Origin: Flavobacterium sp. xlx-214
GTDB lineage: Bacteria; Bacteroidota; Bacteroidia; Flavobacteriales; Flavobacteriaceae
NCBI RefSeq assembly: GCF_013874595.1
Contig: NZ_CP059431.1
Location: forward strand, 806,001 to 870,000
Direction: 5' to 3'
DNA length: 64,000 nucleotides
Both the position numbers and the translations under genes were made by a program. The notes under the pieces were generated by a model that worked only from the letters and a program-made list of their open reading frames with translations, made no database searches and was not told the origin of the DNA. Shown one piece after another: positions 17,527 through 26,170 of the stretch; the first letter of the stretch is position 1, and each line of letters starts with the position of its first letter.

Positions 17527-18105
17527 TTAAGCATTTACAAAGTTAGCAACCAAGTTATACGCCTCTTGTTTAGCCGTTTCTAAATCGTGGTTTTCTAAAA
17601 TTACATCAAATTCTGGCGCACGAGAAATTTCGCGTTCTGCTTTTTCTAAACGCATGGCTATTTTCTCATCACTTTCGGTTTGACGAAAACGCAAACGACG
17701 CTCTAACTCTTCAACCGATGGTGGATTTACAAACACAGCCAAGGTTTGTTCTGGATACTGACTTTTGATGTTTAAACCACCTACCACATCAATATCAAAA
17801 ATAACGTGTTTACCTAATGCCCAAATACGTTCAAGCTCGGTTTTTAATGTTCCGTAATAATTGTCTTTATACACTTCTTCATACTCAACAAAGGCATTTT
17901 CTTTGATTTTTTGTTGAAAATCTTCGGCAGAAATAAAATAATAGTCTTTTCCATTAACCTCATCGCCACGCATATAACGCGAAGTTGCAGAAATTGAAAA
18001 ATCTAAATGCAAATCATTTTGTTGTAATAAATGTTTCACAATAGTTGTTTTACCTGAACCCGATGGTGCCGAAAATACAATTAATTTACCTTGTTGAGCT
18101 GCCAT
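17527..18105 (-). CDS. gmk: Guanylate kinase
   Basis: 192 aa. It phosphorylates GMP to GDP. The P-loop PSGSGKT is at 14-20, the GMP-binding region is SATSRYMRGDEVNGKDYYFIS, and FVEYEEVYKDNYYGTL and VIFDIDVVGGLNIK follow as in all Gmk proteins. It lies 14 bp after yicC. Confidence 0.97.
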   Translation of the reverse strand: MAAQQGKLIVFSAPSGSGKTTIVKHLLQQNDLHLDFSISATSRYMRGDEVNGKDYYFISAEDFQQKIKENAFVEYEEVYKDNYYGTLKTELERIWALGKHVIFDIDVVGGLNIKSQYPEQTLAVFVNPPSVEELERRLRFRQTESDEKIAMRLEKAEREISRAPEFDVILENHDLETAKQEAYNLVANFVNA

Positions 18106-18119
18106 TTGTGTTGTTTTGT

Positions 18120-18986
18120 TTATAATATGTTTAATACTTGTTCTTTGATTTTTTCTAACTCGTCTTTCATTTTCACAACCAATTTTTGCATTTCGGAATG
18201 ATTTGATTTAGACCCCATAGTATTAATCTCACGACCCATTTCTTGTGCAATGAAGCCTAATTTACGACCACTGTTTTCTTGGGTATTCAACGTTTCAATA
18301 AAATAATCTAAGTGATTGGTTAAACGCACTTTTTCTTCATTAATATCTAACTTTTCAATGTAATAGATTACTTCTTGTGCATAACGGCTTTCATCGATGT
18401 TTACCTCTAACTCTTTTAAGTTTTGCTGCAAACGTTCTTTTACATTTTTAATACGCTCTTCTTCAAAAGGCGTAATTTCTTTCATATACGTGCGAATGTT
18501 TGCAATGCGTTCTGCAAAATCGTTTCCTAACTTCTCACCTTCTTGCTGACGAAATTCGTTGATGTTTTTTAAAGCTTCGGCTAAAACAACTTGTATTTTA
18601 GTCCACTCTTCTTCATCAACCTCACAACGCTCTACTTTTAAAGCATCGGGCATACGTACCGCCATTTTCATTAGCTCGGTAGCATCGGCATTAGGAATAA
18701 TGTTTTGCATTTGTGCAATATACGCTTTTACAATAGGAGCATTTAATACAGCAGATGTTTCTTCGCCCGTTACCTCAATAAAAACAGAACATTCTACTTT
18801 ACCACGCTCTAACTGTTGCGCAATAAGGTTTCTAATTTCTAACTCTTTTTCTTTGTACGCCTGAGGCAACCTAACACTTAAATCTAAATTTTTAGAGTTT
18901 AGTGATTTTACCTCTACTGTAATTTTTTTTAATGGTAATTGCATTGATGCCTTACCAAAACCTGTCATTGAATAAATCATGCTCAT
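18120..18986 (-). CDS. YicC/YloC-family endoribonuclease
   Basis: 288 aa if started at 18986, or 286 at the second ATG (18980), which gives the family-typical MIYSMTGFGK. The N-terminal half has IYSMTGFGKASMQ and EVKSLNSKNLDLSVRLP. The C-terminal DUF1732-type end reads GRKLGFIAQEMGREINTMGSKSNHSEMQKLVVKMKDELEKIKEQ. E. coli YicC is a ribonuclease; the flavobacterial role is not established. It heads the operon with gmk and nadD and has a TAAATTTG box at 19000-19007. Confidence 0.92.
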   Translation of the reverse strand: MSMIYSMTGFGKASMQLPLKKITVEVKSLNSKNLDLSVRLPQAYKEKELEIRNLIAQQLERGKVECSVFIEVTGEETSAVLNAPIVKAYIAQMQNIIPNADATELMKMAVRMPDALKVERCEVDEEEWTKIQVVLAEALKNINEFRQQEGEKLGNDFAERIANIRTYMKEITPFEEERIKNVKERLQQNLKELEVNIDESRYAQEVIYYIEKLDINEEKVRLTNHLDYFIETLNTQENSGRKLGFIAQEMGREINTMGSKSNHSEMQKLVVKMKDELEKIKEQVLNIL

Positions 18987-18999
18987 AATTGTAAAGGTG

Positions 19000-19007
19000 C
19001 AAATTTA
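19000..19007 (-). promoter_or_regulatory. -7 box TAAATTTG of yicC-gmk-nadD
   Basis: Matches TAnnTTTG, 13-19 nt upstream of the two possible yicC ATGs. Confidence 0.45.
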
Positions 19008-19062
19008 CTAAATTGTAACTTAGGTTTTTAAATAATTATATTGATGTGTGCCTTTTTAAAAA

Positions 19063-19416
19063 TTAAGCATTTACAACTTTCAACATCTCTTGAACTGTTT
19101 TAGGACTATTACCTACAAATATTTGATTGTTGAAAATAATTACGGGGCGCGCTAAAAAGGTATAATGTTCTAAAATGTAACGTTTAAAATCATTCTCTGT
19201 TAATTTTTCATCTTTCAAGCCCATTTCTTTATACAACTTGGCACGCTTGCTAAATAACTTTTCATAACCACCTGTTAAAGCGTACATTCCTTCTACTTGC
19301 TTTACGGTTAGGTCTTGCTCCTTAATATCTTGTAATTCAAACTGAGCTAAATTATGTATTTGATTCATGATTTTTTTACATGTATCGCAGGTTTTTAGGT
19401 AATAAATTTTGTTCAT
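19063..19416 (-). CDS. ArsC/Spx-family thioredoxin-fold protein
   Basis: 117 aa. The motif YLKTCDTCKKIMNQI places a CxxC at residues 9 and 12. The C-terminal half carries the ArsC-type ARPVIIFNNQIFVGNSPKTVQEML. It could be a glutaredoxin-like arsenate reductase or, more likely given the CxxC, a Spx-like redox protein. It starts directly after the stop of the upstream unknown gene (TAAATG), so the two are coupled. Confidence 0.8.
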   Translation of the reverse strand: MNKIYYLKTCDTCKKIMNQIHNLAQFELQDIKEQDLTVKQVEGMYALTGGYEKLFSKRAKLYKEMGLKDEKLTENDFKRYILEHYTFLARPVIIFNNQIFVGNSPKTVQEMLKVVNA

Positions 19417-19998
19417 TTATAAAGGTTTTATATTGTAATTAGTTAGCAAAACATCTATTGCTTCTTCAAAGAATGCTTTTATTCTTAATAAATCAGGATA
19501 CTCCATTTCATAAACATCCACATACGTTGCTATTTCAAACTGATTGTTTTCTAATTGATTTCCCCAGATACCATCTTTAGAATCAATATACAATTGTTGT
19601 ATTGCTGTAGAAATGATTTTCTTTGAAATTGAAGTATTAAAAAACGAATTTACATTTTTGCTTTTTGAGGTGATAAGATATTTAGAATTGATTTCGTTGT
19701 TTTTTGTTTGTATTCTATTTCGATTAAAAATGGAAATCAACTTATTTAACCATGTTTTTTGTTCCATTTTAAGTTCAATAACTTCATCACATTGAAAAAC
19801 ACAATAGATACGAGTTACATTAGATTCTAAACTAGTTCTTCCTGAAACTGTATAGTGGGTATAATGATCAAATATAATTTTAAAACTTTTGTATGAAGCA
19901 ATTGCTTGCGCAGAATGCCAATACTTTCGCTCAACAAATTCCCCTTCGATGATTTTGCAAAAATTCTTCCAATAAACATTATTTTCTTCCTTAAACAT
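19417..19998 (-). CDS. Unknown soluble protein, coupled to the ArsC/Spx-like gene
   Basis: 193 aa from the ATG at 19998; the frame to 20016 would start at TTG. No signal peptide or clear membrane helix. It has mixed alpha/beta character: MFKEENNVYWKNFCKIIEGEFVERKYW, then IYCVFQCDEVIELKMEQ, a Lys/Asn-rich middle and a helical C-terminus (DLLRIKAFFEEAIDVLLTNYNIKPL). No family recognised. Its stop abuts the next start, so it is likely expressed with the redox protein. Confidence 0.5.
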   Translation of the reverse strand: MFKEENNVYWKNFCKIIEGEFVERKYWHSAQAIASYKSFKIIFDHYTHYTVSGRTSLESNVTRIYCVFQCDEVIELKMEQKTWLNKLISIFNRNRIQTKNNEINSKYLITSKSKNVNSFFNTSISKKIISTAIQQLYIDSKDGIWGNQLENNQFEIATYVDVYEMEYPDLLRIKAFFEEAIDVLLTNYNIKPL

Positions 19999-20009
19999 AA
20001 TCAAACAAA

Positions 20010-20044
20010 AAGGCAAGTTAGTAAAATTACCAACTTGCCTAAAA
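20010..20044 (-). terminator. Terminator of trhO
   Basis: The stem AGGCAAGTT / AACTTGCCT, with extra pairing near the loop, is followed by a T-rich run on the minus strand. Confidence 0.75.
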
Positions 20045-20066
20045 GTGTTTCTGCTTTTTGATGCAT

Positions 20067-21428
20067 TTATTTTTGAACAATGTATAATTTATCAGATAAT
20101 CGGATACGGAAAGGAACTTCAAACGTAATTTTCTCGCCAATATTGGCAACGGTTGCTTCTTGTCCGTTTACTTTAAAAGCTTCTAAAGTTAAGCGTTCTT
20201 CTCCTGTTGATGGACCCGAAATAATAATAGTATCGCCTACTTTTACTGAATGATTTACAATTGAAAATTGCGCTACAGATGCTTTTGTAAAATAATGTTC
20301 GCCTTGCCCAACCAAAACTTTACGCTCGTTTTTCTTTTTACGAATTTCAGTTACAGTGGCTACTTTCACAGGAACTACCTCTTCAAAAACATTGCGCTCT
20401 TTTTTAAACTTTAACGCATCTGATTTTCCTTTTTTAAAGATTAGATTCCCTTTTTGCACACCTTTTCTCAACATCTTTTGCTCTTCAATAGGCAACTGAA
20501 TAACTTCTAAACATTCGTTAGAACAACATCCGTGCATGGCTTCGTGGCATTCATCGCATTGAATAAACAATAAATGGCAACCTTCATTGGCACAATTTAC
20601 GTGTGTATCACAAGGTTTTCCGCACTGATGGCAATTGGCAATAATATCGTTGGTAATGCGCTCGCCCAAACGGTGATCGAACACAAAATTTTTACCAATA
20701 AATTTACTTTCTAAACCTTCTGCTTTTACTTGACGGGTATATTCAATAATACCACCTTCTAACTGAAAAACATTTTCAAAACCTTGATGTTTAAAGTACG
20801 CACTTGCTTTTTCGCAACGAATACCGCCTGTACAATACATTAACAACTTTTTGTTTTGTTTATGTGCTTGTAGTTTGTCGTTGATAATTGGCAACGATTC
20901 ACGAAACGTATCAACATCAGGCGTAATAGCATTTGTAAAACGACCCACTTCACTTTCGTAATGATTTCTAAAATCAACCACAATTACATCAGGATCTTCT
21001 AACATTTCGTTGAATTCCTTCGCTCCTAAGTGAATTCCTTTGTTGGTTACATCAAAAGTAGCATCATCCAAGCCATCGGCAACAATTTTATGACGTACTT
21101 TTACCGTAAGTTTTAAGAACGATAAATCGTCTTGCTCAGCAGCTACATTTAAACGGATGCCTTTCATAAAATCGTATGCTTCTAAGGTATCACGAAAAGC
21201 TTCAAAATTTTCTGCAGGCACACTCATTTGTGCATTAATGCCTTCATGCGCTACATAGGTTCTGCCTAAAGCATCTAATTTAGACCAAGCTAAGAATAAA
21301 TTGTCTCTGAATTGTTGAGGATCATCAATTTTTGCGTATTGATAAAACGATAAAGTAATGCGTTTTTGACCCGCTTCCTCAATTAATTGCGCACGCTGTT
21401 CGGCGCTTAATTTGTTGTACAGTTGCAT
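20067..21428 (-). CDS. trhO: TrhO-like tRNA uridine(34) hydroxylase (rhodanese) with extra C-terminal beta-barrel
   Basis: 453 aa. The N-terminal ~100 residues form the acylphosphatase-like UPF0176 domain. A rhodanese domain follows, with DPDVIVVDFRNHYESEVGRF and the active-site loop CTGGIRCE (Cys199). A Cys-rich segment (~265-310, CHQCGKPCDTHVNC and CDECHEAMHGCC) may bind metal. TrhO makes 5-hydroxyuridine at tRNA position 34 using O2. The last ~90 residues (YFTKASVAQFSI, VGDTIIISGPSTG, ITFEVPFRIRLSDKLYIV) look like the EF-Tu-domain-II-like C-terminus of U32 peptidases, an addition not found in standard ~350-aa TrhO. Confidence 0.87.
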   Translation of the reverse strand: MQLYNKLSAEQRAQLIEEAGQKRITLSFYQYAKIDDPQQFRDNLFLAWSKLDALGRTYVAHEGINAQMSVPAENFEAFRDTLEAYDFMKGIRLNVAAEQDDLSFLKLTVKVRHKIVADGLDDATFDVTNKGIHLGAKEFNEMLEDPDVIVVDFRNHYESEVGRFTNAITPDVDTFRESLPIINDKLQAHKQNKKLLMYCTGGIRCEKASAYFKHQGFENVFQLEGGIIEYTRQVKAEGLESKFIGKNFVFDHRLGERITNDIIANCHQCGKPCDTHVNCANEGCHLLFIQCDECHEAMHGCCSNECLEVIQLPIEEQKMLRKGVQKGNLIFKKGKSDALKFKKERNVFEEVVPVKVATVTEIRKKKNERKVLVGQGEHYFTKASVAQFSIVNHSVKVGDTIIISGPSTGEERLTLEAFKVNGQEATVANIGEKITFEVPFRIRLSDKLYIVQK

Positions 21429-21448
21429 GCTATAAAACTTTAAATGAT

Positions 21449-21483
21449 AAAAAAACCGAACTCTAAATGGAAGAATTCGGTTG
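21449..21483 (-). terminator. Terminator of the frameshifted lipoprotein gene
   Basis: On the minus strand the stem AACCGAA / TTCGGTT is followed by a T run. It lies about 50 bp after the stop of the restored frame at 21533, which supports that as the ancestral 3' end. Confidence 0.65.
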
Positions 21484-21491
21484 CAAATTTA
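21484..21491 (-). promoter_or_regulatory. Possible -7 box TAAATTTG of trhO
   Basis: Matches TAnnTTTG, about 55 nt before the trhO start. The transcript would begin inside the preceding terminator hairpin. Confidence 0.35.
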
Positions 21492-21532
21492 CGGTTTTAT
21501 TTTTTAGTGAAAATGATAAAAATCATTTGCGT

Positions 21533-21975
21533 TTAATATTGATACATTATAGACGTATTCCAGCCTTGTAGATTTATTTGCACTTGATTTTGTCCTTGAA
21601 CACGCAAAGGGATAAGATCAAACGATATTGTTTTTTGAAAAACAGCTAAACAACCCTCATTATTTATGAGTTGAATTTAGCACCACGTTGCACAGGGAAT
21701 GATTCCATCACATTTTCTGAAGCAATGAAATTCACATCCCAATTGTTAGGATCCCAACCACTAGAACTAATAGTAACTTCTAAGCAATCTCCGTTTAAAA
21801 CTACATTTGTAAAGGTGTAATTAGTTGTTACTGTTTGATTAAATCTATTAGTATCAACTATAGCCATTTTATTACAACTAGTAATAACTGGCGCTGTTAC
21901 TACATCATCAAAACGACAGCAAGAAACAAACAGTGTTGTTGCAAATAATATCAGAAAAGCTACTTTTTTCATCAT
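21533..21975 (-). pseudogene. Frameshifted small lipoprotein gene
   Basis: The start is ATG at 21975 or 21972; the longer frame would begin at TTG. The N-terminus MKKVAFLILFATTLFVSCC is a lipoprotein signal. The frame stops early at 21664 after …ESFPVQRGAKFNS. One base out of phase, the reading continues from about 21666 as INNEGCLAVFQKTISFDLIP… to WNTSIMYQY and a stop at 21533, just before a terminator. The total length of 443 nt is one base short of a 147-codon ORF, so a single-base deletion near 21665-21672 broke the gene, or the assembly has an error there. Function unknown. Confidence 0.75.
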
Positions 21976-21991
21976 TAACCACAATATCTAA

Positions 21992-22405
21992 TTACTTTTT
22001 ACTCATAAAAGCATTGGTATCATCCATTGGTTTGGTTGAACCACGGTGACACGTTGCGCACTCAATGGCATTTTTATATTTTTCTCCAATTGGTGCAAAC
22101 TCTTTTGCGTTTAATTCGTCGGTAAATTTAATCATATGTCTTGCTACTTCTTTCTCGTGTTTTTTATCAGACGATTTATCCAACATCACATGGCAATGAT
22201 TACATTTAACGCCTAAGGCTTTATTGTAACCCTCCATTAAGTTCATTAAACTATCTTTGGAAATGCTTTGCGGCAAAATTTTAAGATTTTTAAATCCGTC
22301 TTTAGCAACACTTCCGTAATACGTTTCTTTTGTTTTTAAATTGAAAGACATTAGAACCAAGCCAACCAACAAAAAACTTAAAATATACATTGCATTTTTT
22401 TTCAT
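21992..22405 (-). CDS. Small c-type cytochrome
   Basis: 137 aa, with an N-terminal signal or anchor helix (YILSFLLVGLVLMSF). Two CxxCH haem-binding motifs are visible: CNHCH (~70) and CATCH (~116). The arrangement VAKDGFKNLKILPQSISKDSLMNLMEGYNKALGVKCNHCHVM resembles the c-type cytochromes annotated as photosynthetic-reaction-centre cytochrome c subunit-like, which occur in non-phototrophic Bacteroidetes. It is a periplasmic electron carrier; partners are unknown. Confidence 0.85.
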   Translation of the reverse strand: MKKNAMYILSFLLVGLVLMSFNLKTKETYYGSVAKDGFKNLKILPQSISKDSLMNLMEGYNKALGVKCNHCHVMLDKSSDKKHEKEVARHMIKFTDELNAKEFAPIGEKYKNAIECATCHRGSTKPMDDTNAFMSKK

Positions 22406-22490
22406 AGCCTTTTAGTTTTAACTAAAATTACAAAAAACAACAATGTATGTTACAGCAACTTACAATTTATAGTTAGTCTAATTTAATAAA

Positions 22491-23105
22491 TCACATTACT
22501 TCTAATATAACATCAGACGCTACAAATTCTTCAGCTCCTACAAATATTCTAAAGTTTCTAAAGACAAGAATATCATTGCTTTTTAATTGAGGTAATTTCT
22601 CTTGAAGTAATTGTAGATTTCCGTTTTTAGAATCCATCGCTAATTCAACTCTTTTAAAAGTGTCTATATAAATTAAATCAAACTGACAATACCACTCAAA
22701 ATTCAGGCAATTCAAATCTGATGAATTAAGTTCAAGCCTTGAAGTCTTTAAGAAACGATCAATGTCACTGATACTCTTCTCTCCATTGTTAATTTTAATA
22801 CTAAAAGTTAAGTCTTTAACTTCATAAATATCTGAAAACACTTCCTTTCTAGAGTTATCGTGCACCATGATTTTTGCAAAACCTTTTCTTTCTGGATAAA
22901 TTAAAAACTTACATTCGTCTTTAATTTGTTCAATCTTTCCATTATCTGTTGTAACAATGAAAGATTTACATTTATTACCAGACAAACTAAAAGGAAATGG
23001 TACAGATTTCACCAACTCCTTTTTGAATTCTTGAATTAAAGCGATTTTTTGAGCAGAACAAATACTACAAAAAAAGACAAAAAAAATTAATTTGATTTTT
23101 TTCAT
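22491..23105 (-). CDS. Secreted protein of unknown function
   Basis: 204 aa from the ATG at 23105; the longer frame starts at TTG. The signal peptide is MKKIKLIFFVFFCSICSAQ. The mature protein is beta-rich with no recognised domain. It contains paired Cys (CLNFEWYC) and ends GAEEFVASDVILEVM. It lies 27 bp downstream of the L,D-transpeptidase gene and may be co-transcribed with it. Confidence 0.6.
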   Translation of the reverse strand: MKKIKLIFFVFFCSICSAQKIALIQEFKKELVKSVPFPFSLSGNKCKSFIVTTDNGKIEQIKDECKFLIYPERKGFAKIMVHDNSRKEVFSDIYEVKDLTFSIKINNGEKSISDIDRFLKTSRLELNSSDLNCLNFEWYCQFDLIYIDTFKRVELAMDSKNGNLQLLQEKLPQLKSNDILVFRNFRIFVGAEEFVASDVILEVM

Positions 23106-23132
23106 AATTACACCCAAACCCTGATATAAAAG

Positions 23133-24185
23133 CTACTTAATAGAATCTTTAGCTATTTTTGTATCAGCTTCTTTGATAGCAGGGGCTTTTGTTTTATTAT
23201 ATTCTTCGCGAATGGTTTGTTGATTAAAAATTTCAGCTAAATAAGGTTCAACAATACCTTCTAAACTACTTTTAGAAATATTTGTGATTTCAGGATTTTC
23301 AACTAACTGATGCCAAACACCTTTTACACCAAACTTATAATCGCCAAAAACAATTACCGGAGTACCTTTTACTTTTACTGTGTTTTTATCAGCCAAGACC
23401 CATTGATCTGCCCAAGTGTACAACCATTGCGCATCGGCATCTAATAATCGTAAACAAGAATGCGAAGCAGGATATCCTGGTAAAGCATATTGATGCCAAC
23501 CCACACCACCAGAGTTATTAATGTTAAAGTTCCAGTTTAAAATCCATTCATCATCAACAGTACTGCGTACTTTTCTTCCTTTCCAATTGGCAAAAAACAA
23601 ACCTCGTGGTGTTTGAGCGGTCTTTTTACCCATATTGGTTGGCCCCCATTTTACTAAACTTCCTTTCTCATAAACTCCGTATGCTTGAATTGGATATGAG
23701 AAAATAATAATTTTAGGAACCTCAACCAAATTATCTAATTTTCTTGGAAAAGGCGTATAATCCATAAACGAGCTTTTAAACTCATTTGGAACAACTAAAG
23801 TATCGCGCCCGTTGATATGATCGGTATCAATTCTGTTTAAAGCGGCAATGGTATATTGTTGTTGCTTCGTATAAGTTTTATAAAACAATTTACGTAGTGA
23901 GTCGCTATTTTTTATTGGCCAATAGCTGTAATCGTCTCCTTTATAAACGCTAAACTTCTTCGCTTTTTTATTTTTCTCAATTTCAGCTTTTTTCACAGCT
24001 AAAAGAGAATCTTTCTTAACAGCTGCTAAAGAATCAGCCTTTAAAGACAAGGTATCTTTATTTAATTCAACATTACGCGGATGATCAGTTGTACTGTTAC
24101 TTTCTTGAGGTTCTTTTCCTTCGTTTTCTTTCTTACAAGCTACCCAAAGCGTTAATGCAAGAAAAACTAACAACAATTTTTTCAT
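23133..24185 (-). CDS. L,D-transpeptidase (YkuD) lipoprotein
   Basis: 350 aa. A lipoprotein signal ends at Cys17 (LTLWVAC). A Lys/Ser-rich linker (~20-80) precedes the catalytic domain. The YkuD active-site motif is present: His231 in GWHQYALPGYPA and SHSCLRL with catalytic Cys244 and Arg246. Such enzymes make 3-3 peptidoglycan cross-links or attach proteins to the wall, in the periplasm on a membrane anchor. The C-terminal ~80 residues are Lys-rich and non-catalytic. Confidence 0.88.
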   Translation of the reverse strand: MKKLLLVFLALTLWVACKKENEGKEPQESNSTTDHPRNVELNKDTLSLKADSLAAVKKDSLLAVKKAEIEKNKKAKKFSVYKGDDYSYWPIKNSDSLRKLFYKTYTKQQQYTIAALNRIDTDHINGRDTLVVPNEFKSSFMDYTPFPRKLDNLVEVPKIIIFSYPIQAYGVYEKGSLVKWGPTNMGKKTAQTPRGLFFANWKGRKVRSTVDDEWILNWNFNINNSGGVGWHQYALPGYPASHSCLRLLDADAQWLYTWADQWVLADKNTVKVKGTPVIVFGDYKFGVKGVWHQLVENPEITNISKSSLEGIVEPYLAEIFNQQTIREEYNKTKAPAIKEADTKIAKDSIK

Positions 24186-24305
24186 TTTCTTTTTTTATAC
24201 GAAAATACTAAAAAAAACATTCTAAAAAAATAGCTGATAATAGCCCTATTAAACAATTAGCATCTACCACAAATTAAAACGACATTTATTGTCGCTTTTT
24301 TATCC

Positions 24306-24313
24306 TATCTTTG
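24306..24313 (+). promoter_or_regulatory. recA promoter -7 box TATCTTTG
   Basis: Matches TAnnTTTG. A TTG at 24289-24291 is 14 nt upstream, shorter than the usual spacing. It leaves a leader of about 65 nt. No LexA-box-like palindrome was recognised. Confidence 0.5.
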
Positions 24314-24383
24314 TTACAGTTAAGAAAAAGAGTTGATTTATCAACAAAAAAAACTATATTTACCTATAATTAGAGATTAGATT

Positions 24384-25391
24384 ATGAGTGCAGATAAAGA
24401 GGCAAAATTAAAAGCTTTACAGCTTACATTAGATAAATTAGACAAAACATACGGTAAAGGAACCGTAATGAAATTGGGCGATAGCGCAGTTGAAGAAGTA
24501 GAGGCTATTTCATCTGGATCATTAGGTTTAGATTTAGCTTTAGGGGTAATGGGATACCCAAGAGGAAGAATAATAGAAATTTACGGACCAGAATCGTCAG
24601 GTAAAACTACTTTAACATTACACGCCATTGCCGAGGCTCAAAAAGCAGGAGGAATTGCCGCTTTTATTGATGCAGAGCATGCTTTTGATCGTTTTTATGC
24701 TCAAAAATTAGGGGTTGATATTGACAATTTAATCATATCACAACCTGATAATGGAGAACAAGCTTTAGAAATTGCTGAAAACTTAATTCGTTCAGGTGCT
24801 ATTGACTTAGTCGTAATTGACTCGGTTGCTGCGTTAACGCCAAAAAGTGAAATTGAAGGTGAAATGGGTGATTCTAAAATGGGATTACACGCACGTTTAA
24901 TGTCGCAAGCATTACGTAAATTAACAGCTACCATTTCTAAAACCAATTGTACCGTATTTTTCATCAACCAGTTACGTGAAAAAATTGGTGTAATGTTTGG
25001 AAACCCTGAAACCACAACGGGTGGTAACGCCTTAAAATTCTACGCATCGGTTCGTATCGATATTCGTAAATCAACCCAAATTAAAGACGGCGACAATGTA
25101 ATGGGTAACCGTACCAAAGTTAAAATCATTAAAAACAAGGTAGCACCGCCTTTCCGTACCGCTGAGTTTGATATTATGTATGGTGAAGGAATTTCAAAAA
25201 CAGGTGAAATTTTAGATTTAGCTGTTGACTTTGAAATTATTAAAAAATCGGGATCTTGGTTTAGTTATGGTGAAACCAAATTGGGCCAAGGACGCGATGC
25301 TGTTAAAGGCTTAATTAAAGATAACCCTGAACTGCAAGAAGAATTAGAAGATCGTATTAAACAACATATTAAAGAACAACAAAGTTCTTAA
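24384..25391 (+). CDS. recA: Recombinase RecA
   Basis: 335 aa. RecA polymerises on single-stranded DNA, exchanges strands and triggers the SOS response. The Walker A motif GPESSGKT is at 68-75, followed by [31 protein letters not shown] with the L1 region, and [22 protein letters not shown] for L2. The C-terminus is shorter than in E. coli but normal for flavobacteria. It is a single gene with a terminator immediately after. Confidence 0.99.
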   Translation: MSADKEAKLKALQLTLDKLDKTYGKGTVMKLGDSAVEEVEAISSGSLGLDLALGVMGYPRGRIIEIYGPESSGKTTLTLHAIAEAQKAGGIAAFIDAEHAFDRFYAQKLGVDIDNLIISQPDNGEQALEIAENLIRSGAIDLVVIDSVAALTPKSEIEGEMGDSKMGLHARLMSQALRKLTATISKTNCTVFFINQLREKIGVMFGNPETTTGGNALKFYASVRIDIRKSTQIKDGDNVMGNRTKVKIIKNKVAPPFRTAEFDIMYGEGISKTGEILDLAVDFEIIKKSGSWFSYGETKLGQGRDAVKGLIKDNPELQEELEDRIKQHIKEQQSS

Positions 25392-25396
25392 TGATA

Positions 25397-25424
25397 AATC
25401 CCTCTAAAGTTTTAGAGGGATTTT
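25397..25424 (+). terminator. recA terminator
   Basis: The stem AATCCCTCTAAA / TTTAGAGGGATT is followed by T6. Confidence 0.9.
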
Positions 25425-25456
25425 TTATTCTCAGAAAAAAACACCAACTTTGAACA

Positions 25457-25543
25457 TTCAATGGGGTGCCAATTTATTGGCTGAGATGATACCCAAGAAC
25501 ACGGTTCTGCACCTGATCTGGATAATGCCAGCGTAGGGATTGT
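25457..25543 (+). promoter_or_regulatory. TPP (THI-box) riboswitch
   Basis: The sequence contains GGGGTGCC (25463-25470), GGCTGAGATGATACCC (25479-25494) and ACCTGATCTGGATAATGCCAGCG followed by TAGGGA, the nearly invariant parts of the thiamine pyrophosphate aptamer. P1 closes with CAAT/ATTG. A near-consensus -7 box (CAACTTTG, 25445-25452) precedes it. It controls the transporter at 25583. The region 25549-25558 is perfectly complementary to 25482-25491 inside the aptamer core. Confidence 0.95.
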
Positions 25544-25582
25544 AATTTTATCATCTCATCTGTTAATTTTTAAGTTAATACG

Positions 25583-26170
25583 ATGCAGGAAATTTTATTA
25601 AAAACCACTTGGATGGAGTGGTTGGGCGTTTCTTTCGCCATTGTGCAAGTTTTATTGGCACAAAAAAACAATATTCACAATTATCTTTTTGGTATTGCTG
25701 GTATTTTGCTGGCTTTGTATGTGAAGTTCAATGCTAAATTGTATGCTGAATTTTCGCTCGATTTATATTATTTAGTGATGAGTATTTACGGTTGGATTTT
25801 TTGGAAGTTTGGTAAACAACAAACCGAAACGCCTATCACATTCGCAACCTCATCCGAAAAATACAAAACAGCAGGTATTGTAATTGGTGCGTTTGTAATT
25901 TTCTATACTTTTTTAACGCAATTTACAGACAGCGACGTTCCTTTTTGGGATTCTATTGTAACCGCCTTTGCGTGGGCTGGTATGTGGCTTATGGCAAAGC
26001 GAAAAATTGAAAACTGGGTTTTACTAAACATCAGCAACATCATTTCAATTCCTTTACTTATTCATAAAGATTTGTATTTGTACGCAGCTTTATCGGCGTT
26101 CTTATTTATTGTTGCTATTTTCGGATATATCAACTGGAATAAAATCTTAAAAACGCAAAAACATGCTTAG
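25583..26170 (+). CDS. pnuT: PnuC-family transporter, probably for thiamine (PnuT)
   Basis: 195 aa with about seven membrane helices and the PnuC pattern: WLGVSFAIVQVLLAQKNNIHNYLFGIAGILLALYVKF, LDLYYLVMSIYGWIFWKF and WDSIVTAFAWAGMWLMAKRKIENWVLLNISNIISIPL. PnuC proteins move vitamin precursors by facilitated diffusion; placement directly under a TPP riboswitch points to thiamine. The stop overlaps the start of the next gene by 8 bp. No thiamine kinase or pyrophosphokinase gene follows, unlike many Bacteroidetes pnuT operons. Confidence 0.88.
   Translation: MQEILLKTTWMEWLGVSFAIVQVLLAQKNNIHNYLFGIAGILLALYVKFNAKLYAEFSLDLYYLVMSIYGWIFWKFGKQQTETPITFATSSEKYKTAGIVIGAFVIFYTFLTQFTDSDVPFWDSIVTAFAWAGMWLMAKRKIENWVLLNISNIISIPLLIHKDLYLYAALSAFLFIVAIFGYINWNKILKTQKHA

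Noticed and set aside
24278..24304. Small hairpin with T run upstream of recA (CGACA/TGTCG)
   Set aside because: The stem is only about 5 bp and no plus-strand gene ends there. It overlaps the recA promoter region instead.
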